This document shows, one piece after another, positions 20,294 through 30,100 of a DNA stretch of 64,000 nt (the stretch's first letter is position 1; each line of letters starts with the position of its first letter). The notes under the pieces are model-generated. The model worked only from the letters and a program-made list of their open reading frames with translations. It searched no databases and was not told the DNA's origin. A program made the position numbers and the translations under genes. The stretch is from a bacterium (GTDB lineage Bacteria > Armatimonadota > JACIXR01), in assembly GCA_014360495.1 (NCBI GenBank), contig JACIXR010000001.1:1-64000 (forward strand). Reading direction: 5' to 3'.

Positions 20294-21286
20294 CTATGCA
20301 GTTATGTCAAGCTTTTCCAGTTTTATCTCGTTTACCAGTTCCTGACCATTAAGAAATCTCTCTATTTCCTCAAGACAGAACCTTCCCATATCTTTTAAAC
20401 CGCTCCTCACACAGCCTGCTATATGAGGGGATATAACGACATTCCTCAATTTCCTCAATTTACTATTGGGAGGAAGCGGCTCATTGGGGTCGGTTACATC
20501 AAGAATGGCGAAAATTCTCTCCTTCTCCAATTCTTCGGTTAAAGCTTCCCATTGGATTATTCCTCCCCTCGCCGTATTGATGAAGACGCTCCCATCCCTC
20601 ATTGCCTTGAAGAAATCCTTTCCTATCATCCCTTTTGTCTCCTCCGTTAAGGGGGCGCAGAGGCAGATAATATCGCATTTTCGGGCAAGTGCGAGCAATT
20701 CGTCAACCTTCTTCCCTCCGAGTTTCTCTATTTCCTCTGCTTTCCAATAGGGGTCATAGACGAAGATATTTTTCGTAAACTCCTTGAGAAAAGATAATGT
20801 GTACCTTCCCACCCACGACATAGAGATTATGCCTATATTCAAATGGCGAACCTCATCGGTGTAATTCCAAAGAAACTCATTATCCCTCCAACCTCCGCTG
20901 TTTTTAATGTGTTCATCCCACCAGAAGATTTTCTTGGCTGAGAGGAGGATGTAGGCTAAATTTGTCGTCGCCACACATCTCGCTTGAACATTTGACGCGG
21001 AGCTCACCCTTATCCCTTTTCCCATCAGATTTCTATCCACATAAGGTTTTATCGTTCCCGCAGCATGAAAAACGAACTTCAGATTCGGAGCGATTTGGAG
21101 AATTTCCTCCTTAAGCATGGGGGAGCCCCAGCTCGTTATGACGATTGTGGCTCCCTCAAGGAATTCTCTTATATCTTCACCCTCCCATCTCTCTAATTTC
21201 CCGAATTCCCCCAATTTCTTTAAGACTTCATCCTCAAAGATTTGGTGAGCCAATTCTTTTTTAACCAAGAGTTTTATTCTCTCCAT
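20294..21286 (-). CDS. D-isomer-specific 2-hydroxyacid dehydrogenase with altered Rossmann glycines
   Basis: 330 residues, cytoplasmic, NAD-dependent 2-hydroxyacid dehydrogenase family. The catalytic triad positions are present: Arg in NTARGGIIQWEAL, Glu in DVTDPNEPLPPNSKL, His in SPHIAGCVRSG. The dinucleotide loop reads LNIGIISMSWVGR where most members have GIIGxGxIGR, so two of the three fingerprint glycines are Ser. It overlaps the enolase-superfamily gene by 13 nt and has a GGAGGAG site 9 nt before its ATG, so it is translated from the same messenger. Substrate unknown; a sugar-acid-derived hydroxyacid or keto acid fits the neighbours. Confidence 0.85.
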   Translation of the reverse strand: MERIKLLVKKELAHQIFEDEVLKKLGEFGKLERWEGEDIREFLEGATIVITSWGSPMLKEEILQIAPNLKFVFHAAGTIKPYVDRNLMGKGIRVSSASNVQARCVATTNLAYILLSAKKIFWWDEHIKNSGGWRDNEFLWNYTDEVRHLNIGIISMSWVGRYTLSFLKEFTKNIFVYDPYWKAEEIEKLGGKKVDELLALARKCDIICLCAPLTEETKGMIGKDFFKAMRDGSVFINTARGGIIQWEALTEELEKERIFAILDVTDPNEPLPPNSKLRKLRNVVISPHIAGCVRSGLKDMGRFCLEEIERFLNGQELVNEIKLEKLDITA

Positions 21287-22647
21287 TGCAATATCTCCTC
21301 CATTCTAAACCCGAAGCCATGACCTCTTATGCTCTCAAGATTCAGAAAGCCGTTTTTCCTTCGGAAGATTCCCGGATGAACCTTTGCCTCAGCGAGGGAA
21401 GCGCTGGGGAAATACTGGCAGGAATTGGATTCCAAGCCTTTAAGGGGGTAGCTTCTTCCCGCGAAACCCGCGGAATGAACGAGGGAGATAGCGGGATTCG
21501 TCAAATCCGGAATAACATAGGGGATTCCTTCCTTTTTAGCCTTTGATATGAAGATGAGCGCCTTTGAATGGCACTTGCAGGTCTTAACCGCTATTCCGCT
21601 CCAGCCGAGTTCTATAGCTAATAGAAAATCCTCCAAGCTTGTCAGGCTTTCATCTATGAAAACCGGCTTAAGGCTTGCCAATTTCCTCATATCATATTTA
21701 TGCAATCTTAAATCCCGCTCCGTTGGTTGCTCAACGAAGAGTAGCTCATCGTAGGCGAGGGGATTTCTTTCCTTTATTTTCTCCAAGAGCTCTATGATAT
21801 ATTCTGGGGACTCGCATTGTTCGTTCGTATCTATAGAGAAGTAAAATCGCTTTGCCCTTTTATTCGCCTCGTGAGCGATATGGAAGACATCCAAATATCT
21901 CCCGAGGTCCCAAGCCAGGTCATTTCCCTTTAGTTTCACTTTCAAGCAGAATAAACCATCCCTCTTTACCCATCCCTCAAGGGAATTGGGAAGCCCATCT
22001 TGAGGGTCTGTTTCATCCACTTCTTTCTCCCTCAATTTATCCAATCCTCCAACGAGGTGGAAAACGGGTACTTTTTTCAAATATCTCTTCCTGATGAACA
22101 TAGAGGGATATTTCCCTTTGAAATCCTTCCCCAGCCATTGTGAAAGGTCTCTATTCATAAAGTTCTCATCGTAGCCGTCGTAGGAGGAAATCTCGTTCAC
22201 ATTGCCGAAGGCATCGTGGATAGCACAGTCAACTGGTGAGGCGCTGACGAGGACAGCGAGATAGGGAAATTCTTTAGGGAAAGAGTATTTTTCATCTATT
22301 TCTTTGCTGATTTTTCCCAGTTCGGGCTCCAAATCCATAAAAATCTCAATCGGATGGGCGTATTCTTGATACTCGGTGACGAGCTTGCAAAATCGTTCCA
22401 CCACTTCTCTCATTGCTTTATCCTTGAGCTCTAAATCTACCTCTGGGTCGGGGAAAGCCCAAACTGTGCTGAGAAACATTCCCCCATCGCCCCACGCAAC
22501 CTTCCCCTTTCTGTTCTCCACTTTAACCCTGATATGGCAGTAGGTCGTCTCCCGCATAACAACTGCCCCGAATTTCAAAGGATATCTTGGTTTTTCCACA
22601 CGGAAAATCGGAATTGCCTCCAGAACTTTTATATCGCTATCCTTCAA
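21274..22647 (-). CDS. Enolase-superfamily (mandelate racemase/muconate lactonizing) enzyme
   Basis: 457-residue metal-dependent enzyme that abstracts a proton next to a carboxylate, typically a sugar-acid dehydratase or racemase. In the C-terminal barrel the three Mg ligands are Asp273 (SIDTNEQ), Glu306 (FVEQP) and Asp332 (FIDES). The candidate general base pair is in LKVKLKG, the KxK arrangement of the MR/MLE groups, and VKTCK follows. It is longer than the usual 370-400 residues, with an extended N-terminal capping part. It overlaps the GDPD gene by 4 nt (ATGA) and the dehydrogenase gene by 13 nt, so it sits in the middle of a coupled operon. Acid-sugar dehydratase is the likeliest role; substrate unknown. 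Confidence 0.85.
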   Translation of the reverse strand: MKDSDIKVLEAIPIFRVEKPRYPLKFGAVVMRETTYCHIRVKVENRKGKVAWGDGGMFLSTVWAFPDPEVDLELKDKAMREVVERFCKLVTEYQEYAHPIEIFMDLEPELGKISKEIDEKYSFPKEFPYLAVLVSASPVDCAIHDAFGNVNEISSYDGYDENFMNRDLSQWLGKDFKGKYPSMFIRKRYLKKVPVFHLVGGLDKLREKEVDETDPQDGLPNSLEGWVKRDGLFCLKVKLKGNDLAWDLGRYLDVFHIAHEANKRAKRFYFSIDTNEQCESPEYIIELLEKIKERNPLAYDELLFVEQPTERDLRLHKYDMRKLASLKPVFIDESLTSLEDFLLAIELGWSGIAVKTCKCHSKALIFISKAKKEGIPYVIPDLTNPAISLVHSAGFAGRSYPLKGLESNSCQYFPSASLAEAKVHPGIFRRKNGFLNLESIRGHGFGFRMEEILQWRE

Positions 22648-23351
22648 TTACCTTCCTCCCTTTGAATTTTTTCCTTTAATATATGGGGTCTATTCGTTGT
22701 TAGGAACTGAACGCCGAAGGTGAGGCATCTTTTCAGGTCCTCCTCTGAATCAGGAGTCCAGGCATTTACCACAAAGCCACGGCTGACCAATTCCTTAACG
22801 ATTCTCTTATCTAGTTGATGGAATTCTATGGAAAGTTGGCGGATGCCGAATTTTATGAGCGAATCTAAATCCTTCGGCATGCGGGAACTTATTAATGCAG
22901 TGCTGATTTCCCCGCATAGGTTCCGCACTTGCTTTATATATTCAAGGTTGAAGGAACCAACAACGATTCGCTTTTCCATTTTGAAATCCTTTATCAGGGA
23001 GACGAGGTCAGGGACATTGCACTCTTTTATTTCAATAAAGATTCCAATCCTATTTCCTACTCTTTGGAAGACATCGCTCAAAAGGGGGATTTTCTCCCCT
23101 GGGTAGCCCTTCCAGCTTCCCGCATCCCATTTGAGCAACTCGCTATAATCCATCTCTTTTATGTATCCGCATCCAGTGGTTGTCCTATCAATCGTGGCGT
23201 CGTGGCAGACGACTATATTGCCATCTTTTGCTTGATGGATATCCAGCTCAAGGAAATCTGCCCCGATTTCAATCGCTTTTTCAAAGGCAAGCAATGTGTT
23301 TTCCGGATATATACCTGAAAAACCGCGGTGGGCGACGATTATAACATTCAT
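22644..23351 (-). CDS. Glycerophosphodiester phosphodiesterase family protein
   Basis: 235-residue cytoplasmic TIM-barrel phosphodiesterase of the UgpQ/GDPD family. The active-site pattern is intact: VAHRGFSGIYPENTLLAFEKAI, then ELDIHQAKDGNIVVCHD with catalytic His, Glu and Asp, and later IFIEIKE and VNAWTPDSEEDL. The usual reaction releases glycerol-3-phosphate and an alcohol from deacylated phospholipid headgroups. In a sugar-catabolic operon it may instead act on a related phosphodiester. The 4-nt overlap with the following gene and 8-nt gap from the preceding mannosidase show cotranscription. Confidence 0.92.
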   Translation of the reverse strand: MNVIIVAHRGFSGIYPENTLLAFEKAIEIGADFLELDIHQAKDGNIVVCHDATIDRTTTGCGYIKEMDYSELLKWDAGSWKGYPGEKIPLLSDVFQRVGNRIGIFIEIKECNVPDLVSLIKDFKMEKRIVVGSFNLEYIKQVRNLCGEISTALISSRMPKDLDSLIKFGIRQLSIEFHQLDKRIVKELVSRGFVVNAWTPDSEEDLKRCLTFGVQFLTTNRPHILKEKIQREEGN

Positions 23352-23359
23352 AAGGGAAA

Positions 23360-25342
23360 TTACCTTTTTATCCTACTAAATACCTCTTTGACAGCGTAAT
23401 AAGCTTTTTTGGGTTTCAAAGGGTAGGCAATTATGGCGTCGGAGATTTGAGGCCAGCAGTCGCAGACATTCCAGAGGAGGATTCCTCCACAATGGGGAAG
23501 GCTGGCGTAATGCTCAACCCAGGTAACATAGGCTTTAGCCTGCAACTCCTGAGTTACCTCAATGAATTCATCTAAGCTCTTTGGCTCTGGGAGATTGTTT
23601 TCCTTTATGGAGTTGAAGAGGCTCTGGATGCGGAATTTCCATCCAACCCTTACGGTGTCGGAAGCGTGATAGAACCAGTATTCGTTGAAGGGGGGCCACA
23701 ACTTTTCCTCTGGAATGAAAGACAGGAGGACCTCCTTATCGGGGACGGAAATGTGTCCTATCTCGCTGACGAACCTGCTCTCGTCTTTCATATAGAAATC
23801 TGATAGGTAGCTTGTGCCGTGGGCCCAGCGATGGCTATCTCCCTCTGTGGAGTTATTCGGGTCATCACCAGAGGGGGAAAATGGGCTATCCGGGATGAAG
23901 GGCGTTTCTGGGTTAAGTTTTTTACAAACTTTTTGAAGGACTTCCCTACTCAGTCTGTGTTTTACATAGTCTTTTCCTACCTGCCAATAGCGGAAGGCGT
24001 CGTTCTCGTTGCCTCCGCTCCAAAGGGCAAGACAGGGATGACGACGCAATCTTTTCACTATATATTCAGCCTCTTTTTCCACTTCCCTCAAGAATTCGTT
24101 GTTTTGGGGATAGTTGCCGCAGGCGAACATAAAGTCCTGCCAGACGAGGATGCCGAACCTATCGCAAATGTCATAGAAAATCTCCGGCTCATAGATTCCA
24201 CCTCCCCATACCCTCAGCATATTCGCATTTGCTTCCTTTACCAGCCTTAAAACCTCCTTGTATCGCTCGTTCGTTATTCTCGCGGGAAATGCATCAAGGG
24301 GAGTCCAATTGAAGCCTTTAGCGAAGAATTCTTTGCCATTCAATTTGAAGTAGAAGGAAGAACCGCCCTGAGGAAGAGGTTCCTGAATCAATTCCACCTT
24401 TCGTATTCCAAAGTTTCCCCTCCATTCGTCCAATATTTCTGCGTCCTTGCCGAGGCGAAGGCGATAGGAATATAGGTGAGGTTCGCCCAAGCCGTTAGCC
24501 CACCATAGCTTGGGATTCCTTATGGGAAATTCAAAAGTAACTGAGTGGTCGTAATCCGAAGGAAAGATTTTTTGCGATATCTCCAAAATCCTCCCACCTT
24601 GCCCATCAATTGGTCCCTCAAATATCTCAAGAGAGACATCGGCTCCCGAGGGTATCCCTCTCAACCACTCTATCTGTAGCTCGCCTTTGAGGAAGGCTTC
24701 CTTCTCTTCTATATTAAGGCTTGTTAGCCAGAAATCCGCTATCCTTCCCATACGATAAATCTCTAATCTAACGGGTCGCCAGATTCCCAAGCTTATCAGG
24801 CGGGGAGCGATATCCCATCCATAATTGAACTGCGCCTTCCGGGTGAAGAGACGGGGGAGGTTCCAGTCGCTAACTGATGAGTTATCGCTGTTAATATCAA
24901 CAGAGAAAATTGGGGAAGCTATTTTCACCGCCAATTTCACAGGCTCTCCGTTTTCGGCTTGGGAGGTTATGTCCACCTCCACCGGGGTGAACATATTCTT
25001 ATTGGATTGGACTTTTTTACCATTTATATAAATTGTCGCAAATGTATCTATGCCCTCAAAGACGATATGGGCTACCTGGTCGGCGGTGATTTTTGGGGGT
25101 GTGAAATCTAGCCGATACCACCAATCTTTTTCCTCTACCCATCGCCAGAGGTCGGCGTTGAGACCGTAAAAGGGCTCAGGACCTTCTCCTGCTTTTAAAA
25201 GGTCCAAATGGACATCGCCGGGCACGGAAGCCGGCAGCCACCCATCAGTTCCACCCAGTAGCAAGCTATTTAAGTTTTGCTCGTCTCTAAAGGAGCGCCA
25301 AGTTAGGCGCCACCCTTCATCTAAAACGATAACTTGTTTCAT
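23360..25342 (-). CDS. Beta-mannosidase-like glycoside hydrolase family 2 protein
   Basis: 660 residues without a signal peptide, so presumably cytoplasmic. The N-terminal galactose-binding-like sandwich (GWRLTWRSF, WWYRLDFTPP, IVFEGIDTFATIYINGKKV), an immunoglobulin-like domain and the TIM barrel follow GH2 order. MLRVWGGGIYEPEIFYDICDRFGILVWQDFMFACG is typical of beta-mannosidases. The acid/base is Glu446 in WSGGNENDAF and the nucleophile Glu527 in FVSEIGH. It is shorter than classic beta-mannosidases (about 800-850) and ends soon after the barrel (WNVCDCWPQISDAIIAY), so the usual C-terminal sandwiches are missing. First gene of the five-gene operon. Confidence 0.9.
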   Translation of the reverse strand: MKQVIVLDEGWRLTWRSFRDEQNLNSLLLGGTDGWLPASVPGDVHLDLLKAGEGPEPFYGLNADLWRWVEEKDWWYRLDFTPPKITADQVAHIVFEGIDTFATIYINGKKVQSNKNMFTPVEVDITSQAENGEPVKLAVKIASPIFSVDINSDNSSVSDWNLPRLFTRKAQFNYGWDIAPRLISLGIWRPVRLEIYRMGRIADFWLTSLNIEEKEAFLKGELQIEWLRGIPSGADVSLEIFEGPIDGQGGRILEISQKIFPSDYDHSVTFEFPIRNPKLWWANGLGEPHLYSYRLRLGKDAEILDEWRGNFGIRKVELIQEPLPQGGSSFYFKLNGKEFFAKGFNWTPLDAFPARITNERYKEVLRLVKEANANMLRVWGGGIYEPEIFYDICDRFGILVWQDFMFACGNYPQNNEFLREVEKEAEYIVKRLRRHPCLALWSGGNENDAFRYWQVGKDYVKHRLSREVLQKVCKKLNPETPFIPDSPFSPSGDDPNNSTEGDSHRWAHGTSYLSDFYMKDESRFVSEIGHISVPDKEVLLSFIPEEKLWPPFNEYWFYHASDTVRVGWKFRIQSLFNSIKENNLPEPKSLDEFIEVTQELQAKAYVTWVEHYASLPHCGGILLWNVCDCWPQISDAIIAYPLKPKKAYYAVKEVFSRIKR

Positions 25343-25379
25343 AAACTAGAACCTCCCTCATCAAGCAAAATTCACCATT

Positions 25380-25409
25380 ATTTTACGGGAAACACTTGAT
25401 TAATTGCAA
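25380..25409 (-). promoter_or_regulatory. Probable promoter of the mannosidase operon
   Basis: Minus strand TTGCAA (25409-25404), 18-nt spacer, TAAAAT (25385-25380), about 40 nt before the ATG with GGGAGG in between. It overlaps the divergent promoter of the next gene. Confidence 0.55.
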
Positions 25410-25425
25410 GGAATTTTTATACAAT
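25396..25425 (+). promoter_or_regulatory. Promoter giving a probably leaderless transcript
   Basis: TTGATT (25396-25401), 18-nt spacer, TACAAT (25420-25425). The predicted start of transcription, 7-8 nt on, coincides with the ATG at 25433, and no ribosome-binding site precedes that ATG. Confidence 0.55.
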
Positions 25426-25432
25426 ATTAAAA

Positions 25433-26413
25433 ATGAGATATACTTTCCTGATAGGTCTCTGCGTCCTATGTCTTTACGTGTTGCCTGCCAGTTTACTGAG
25501 TGGTAGCAAGATAGGTATTCATCTAATAGGGAGATACACACAAGGGGCAAAGGAAATAATTCACGCTGGACCCAGGGTAATAAAAGTATTAGACCCCCAG
25601 GCAAATAGCGAGATGAGAGAAGCCGTGAAAAACTACAAATCCCGCTATCCAAAGGGAATAGTTGTTATGCGAGTTTGGGAAAGGACGCCGGAGGTGCATT
25701 ATTCTCTTCAGGATGACCCGGTTGCGAGCGCTGAGGATTTCTGGCAGAGGGTCTTGGAGCCCGCAATTGAAAAGTTGAGCGTAGAGGAGAGAAAAATGAT
25801 AGATTATCTTGAGGGTCCAAATGAGGGTGAGAATACGCCGACCTGGGAGAGCGTTGAAAGCGCTCGTTGGTTTGGAAGGTTTTGGGAAAGGCTGGCTGAG
25901 AGGATTGGGAAGGCGGGATTTCGTCCCTGTGTGGGAAGCATTGCAGTTGGGAACCCTTCCGGAACTCTTGAGGAGATATGTGCTAAATTGGAGGCTTTCC
26001 TTCCCGCTTTGCGCGCCGCCAAACGCTACAAGGGTGCTTGGAGCTATCATGCTTACTCCCTTGAATATTCAACTGATATAAATGTTGAGAAGTGGTATTC
26101 TTTGAGATATCGGATTTTTTACGAATTTTTGCGTAAAAAACACCCAGATTTGGCTGACCTCCCTATAATACTCACAGAGGGAGGGATAGATAAAGCGGGG
26201 AACCCTCAGACCGATGGTTGGCAAGCGAGGGGAAGCAGGGAGAGATATCAAGCATGGTTGAAGTGGTTTGATAGGGAGCTGAGGAAAGATAAACAGGTTT
26301 TAGGTGTAACGCTTTTCCAAATCGGCAATCCCGAGGGGTGGAGTTCCTTTGACTTGGAGCCCATAGCTTTCTGGTTAGCGGATTATCTGAAAACCGTGAG
26401 GGCAAGGTGGTAA
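25433..26413 (+). CDS. Secreted TIM-barrel glycoside-hydrolase-like protein (clan A type)
   Basis: 326 residues with a signal peptide (MRYTFLIGLCVLCLYVLPASLL). It has the two glutamates expected of retaining clan GH-A enzymes: Glu131 in YLEGPNEGE at the end of a strand (Asn-Glu acid/base) and Glu249 in IILTEGGIDK (nucleophile). An intervening WSYHAYSLEYS fits strand 6. It is short for such an enzyme, a bare barrel with no accessory domain. I cannot place it in a named GH family. There is no Shine-Dalgarno sequence and the promoter abuts the ATG. The stop is 4 nt before a pilin gene, so the two are cotranscribed. Confidence 0.7.
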   Translation: MRYTFLIGLCVLCLYVLPASLLSGSKIGIHLIGRYTQGAKEIIHAGPRVIKVLDPQANSEMREAVKNYKSRYPKGIVVMRVWERTPEVHYSLQDDPVASAEDFWQRVLEPAIEKLSVEERKMIDYLEGPNEGENTPTWESVESARWFGRFWERLAERIGKAGFRPCVGSIAVGNPSGTLEEICAKLEAFLPALRAAKRYKGAWSYHAYSLEYSTDINVEKWYSLRYRIFYEFLRKKHPDLADLPIILTEGGIDKAGNPQTDGWQARGSRERYQAWLKWFDRELRKDKQVLGVTLFQIGNPEGWSSFDLEPIAFWLADYLKTVRARW

Positions 26414-26417
26414 GGTA

Positions 26418-26777
26418 ATGAGGACGAGGGTGAAAGGATTAACGCTTATTGAAGTGATGGTTGTTATTTTAATAATTAGCGTCTTATTAGTGATTGCTTT
26501 CCCCAATTGGATGACGGTGAGGGAAAACGCTCGCTTGAGAGCTTGTGCCGCAAATATGAAGAAGATAGAGACCGCTTTGGAGCAGTATGCTATTGACCAT
26601 AGACTCTCGGGATATGACCCTCTACCGAATGTTGACCAACTTTTCTTGGATGGTTATTTCAAAACACTCCCTATTTGCCCATCGGGTGGCAATTATACAA
26701 TTGAGGGGAATATAACGAGCTACGAGATAAAATGCGATGAGCACGGGAAGCTAACCGATTTGGCAGGGAATCTCTGA
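26418..26777 (+). CDS. Type IV pilin-like / GspG-like pseudopilin
   Basis: 119 residues with a prepilin leader: MRTRVKG followed by LTLIEVMVVILIISVLLVIAF. This is the cleavage (Gly7) and N-methylation pattern, with the conserved Glu at mature position 5. The rest is a short globular part (RENARLRACAANMKKIETALEQYAIDHR) with a Cys pair (CPSGG, KCDEH) that could form a C-terminal disulfide loop. It follows the secreted glycosidase-like gene by 4 nt and so may contribute to a secretion pseudopilus or to surface attachment. No pilus assembly genes are nearby. Confidence 0.85.
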   Translation: MRTRVKGLTLIEVMVVILIISVLLVIAFPNWMTVRENARLRACAANMKKIETALEQYAIDHRLSGYDPLPNVDQLFLDGYFKTLPICPSGGNYTIEGNITSYEIKCDEHGKLTDLAGNL

Positions 26778-26854
26778 TTCACCCTGGCTTTATGCGTGGG
26801 AAACAACTTGGTATAATCATTAATGATATAAATTTGTAGAAACGGAGGATGGTT

Positions 26855-27127
26855 ATGAGCTACAAAGGCGAAAGAGTAAAAGTTGCTAAAGGCTCCACCG
26901 CGTTAGTTGCTGGAGGGGCTTTTATGATAACTTTGACGGGAATTGCGATAAACTCAGCGAAAATAACGATTGGCGCCGTAGGGCGTCCAAATCAATATGC
27001 GGAAATAAACCTCGGGGAATTTATCCACTATGATGCTGGAGAGGCGGGAGAATATGAGATAAGGTTGCTCTCCGTTAACCTCGCTTATGAAGAAGCAGCT
27101 GAATTCTTAATCAGCAAGATAAAATGA
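26855..27127 (+). CDS. Small protein of unknown function
   Basis: 90 residues. It starts MSYKGERVKVAKG, with GGAGG 6 nt upstream of ATG 26855; a longer start at 26849 sits too close to that site. The sequence looks like a small beta-rich domain (VKVAKGSTALVAGGAFMITLTGIAINSAKITIGAVG), ending in a helix (YEEAAEFLISKIK). There is no signal peptide, no Cys and no recognisable motif. A TATAAT box lies at 26812-26817, so it may have its own promoter. It sits between a pilin gene and a secreted glycosidase gene. Function unknown. Confidence 0.65.
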   Translation: MSYKGERVKVAKGSTALVAGGAFMITLTGIAINSAKITIGAVGRPNQYAEINLGEFIHYDAGEAGEYEIRLLSVNLAYEEAAEFLISKIK

Positions 27128-27150
27128 AATCAGAAGGAAGGTGATATGCC

Positions 27151-30100
27151 ATGGGGAGGAATTTATCAATCCCTCTTATTGTTCTTCTTTCTTGTTTCAT
27201 AGGCTTCTCCTTTACCTATAAAGAGGATTTCTCCCGCTATAAGGAGGGAAGCGACGGCTCTCCAGAATGGTATAGCTCCTCCATAAATTGGCGTATAGAG
27301 AAAGGTGTAATGTTAAATGATAGCTCGGGAAGGCTAATACTTGAGAAATCTCCATATGGGAGGGTTTTAACGCTCTCAGCGACAGTGATGGTTAAGGAGA
27401 AGAAGGTGGCTGGCTGGAAGGTAGCGGGAATAACCATCTACTTAGATGCGGAGCACTTTTGGCATCTTGCCTTAGTTGAGGCACCCGAGGATATGGGGAG
27501 CAGGCATTTTGCCGAGCTCGGGCAAATGCTTGATGGCGAATGGCCTACTCAGGGGAGATTGAAGATGATTGAAAACATAAACTTTGAGAACTTTCCATGG
27601 GAATACAATAAGCCCTATCGTTTGGAGATAAGGTTAATGGAAGACAGAATTGAAGGTTCAATATACGATATGAAGGGAAATCTGCTCGCAAGGCAGGTTT
27701 TTTCCCTTGAAAATCAAAAGGCGGTTAAGTTTGGTAAAGTCGGGCTGACAAACAGCGGATTTCTCACCGCCTTTGATGATGTGGAGGTGAATATTATGAA
27801 AGAGGAAAGCTATATTCCTCCCAAGCCAGTTTATCCTCCCTACAAAGGGAAAGGATGGAAAGAGATAAGGGCTGAAGCAAAGGGATTTTTCTACACTAAA
27901 GAGATAAATGGTATCTGGTGGTTGATTGACCCCGAAGGTAATGCTTTCTATTCTGTGGGAACCGACCATTGCAACTACAATGTTCACTGGGCGGAAAAGC
28001 TTGGCTATGCCCCGTATCATAAGTCAGTTGAGGAGAAATACGGAAGCGAAGAGAAGTGGGGGGATTCCGCGGTTCAAAGATTGCTCTCTTGGGGTTTTAC
28101 ATCCTTAGGGGCAAATTCCTCCCGTGGGGTGAGATATAAGGGTCTCGCCCACACAGAGTTCGCAGCTTTGGGTTCAAGCTTTGCCCAAATTGATTATATC
28201 ACGAAACCGATTAACTGGACGGGTTTCCCCAATGTCTTCAGCCCCAAATTTGAGGAATATTGTATTAAGCAGGCAAAGGAGAGATGCGGTCCCCATAAAG
28301 ATGACCCTTGGCTGATTGGCTATTTCATAGATAATGAGCTTGAATGGTTCGGCAAATCCGGCAGGGAATGGGGGCTTGTTGACGACATATTCAGACTGCC
28401 TCAGGGCCATAGCGCTAAATTAGCTTTGGTGAAGTTTCTCCAAAATAAATATAAGAACAAAATAGAAGCTTTCAATAAGGCTTGGGGGTTAAAGCTCTCT
28501 AAATTCAGCGATATAGATGCGATGAATGAACCTCCTCAAACGACGAGCGAGCAGGCGATAAAGGACAAGATGGAATTCGTCGGTATAATCGCGGATAGAT
28601 ATTTTGAGATAACCACCAAAGCCATCAAGTCCGCCGACCCCAATCACCTCGTTCTTGGCTGTAGATTCGCTTGGACAGCTCCTGACCCCGCATGGATTTC
28701 CGCAGGGAAATACTGCGATGTGATATCGGTGAATATGTATCCCTGGGTGGATTTAAAGAAAGAGGAAGTGAGGGATGTTGAGGAAATTCTTCGGAAGAGA
28801 TATCAGCAGACTCATAAGCCCTTTATGCTCACGGAGTGGTCGTTCCCTGCCCTTGATAGCGGTCTGCCCTGCACCCACGGAGCTGGAGAGCGCTTCGCCA
28901 CCCAACAGGAAAGAGCTAAAGCCTTTTCAATTTTCCAAAAACTGCTCTTTCAGCTTCCCTTTATGGTCGGCTCTCACTACTTTATGTGGGCGGATGAGCC
29001 GAAGGAAGGGATTTCCACAGGTTTCCCAGAAAACACGAACTACGGTTTAGTAAATGTTAACGACGAACCCTATCCCCTGCTCGTGGCAGAAGCAAGCAAG
29101 TTGAATCCCCTAGTTTATCATATCCATTCAGGTAGAGTGCCAAACCCGAAAATTGAGATAGGGGAGGGGAAGATAAAGCTGACTAACAAGGGAGAGGTTG
29201 ATGAGGTTGAATTGAGGATAAGCGTTAATGGGAAGGAGACGGAGAAGAGGATTTCATTGCCTCGCCAGCTTGTAATTGATTACGAGTTGCCTTCTGCTCC
29301 TGGAGCTTATCTCGTGGATGTGAAAGTTAAATGGAGGGATTGGAAGGTTGCAGAGGCGAGGAAGGTTATCTATCGCAAGGGAGCGGAATGGTTTGGCGAA
29401 AAGGAGAGGGTTCCTTTGATTATAGTTAACGAAGGGGAGGAAGTGGGGAGGAACATATTTATAAGCATTCCAATAGAGAAGTTGCCATTCAAGATAGGGA
29501 AAAATGTAAGCGTTGCTGTAAGGGATATTGAAGGGCACGTTTTGCCAGCGGATTTCTCTCCCGCTGGGATAGACTTCAATGTGAGTGAGATAAAACCGCT
29601 TTCAGCTCTCGCTTTATTCCTTTATCCGATTTCCGCTCAATCGGAGGCGAAGGGCGAGGAAATAAGGGTAACTGGCAACGGAAACAAGTTTGAGATAGAT
29701 AATGGGGAATTGAGATTGGTAAAAGATGAAGAGGATGGTGATTTGATAGATGCCGTCTATTTTAGGGGCGTTAAGTTGGGAAGTTATCAGCCTTTGATAA
29801 GGCAGGATTTAGCTCAGCCTCTTTGGGTAGCCACCAACAGGTTGGAGAAGGTGGAGATAAGGAAATCGTCCTCAAAGGTTATCGTTGATATAATCGCTAG
29901 ATTCGATGGGGAGAGGGCGCTGACGGAGGTTGGTGAGGGAGGGGAGCTTGCTCCGCAAAGGGTTATTCCTTTAAGCTATAGAGTTGCCTATCGTCTGATT
30001 ATTTATCCTAGGGTTCAATGGTTCATTGGGAAGTTCCTTTGGATAGAGAATACATCCCAGAAACCCCTTCCATTGGGTGCCTATTATCACTATCTGCCTT

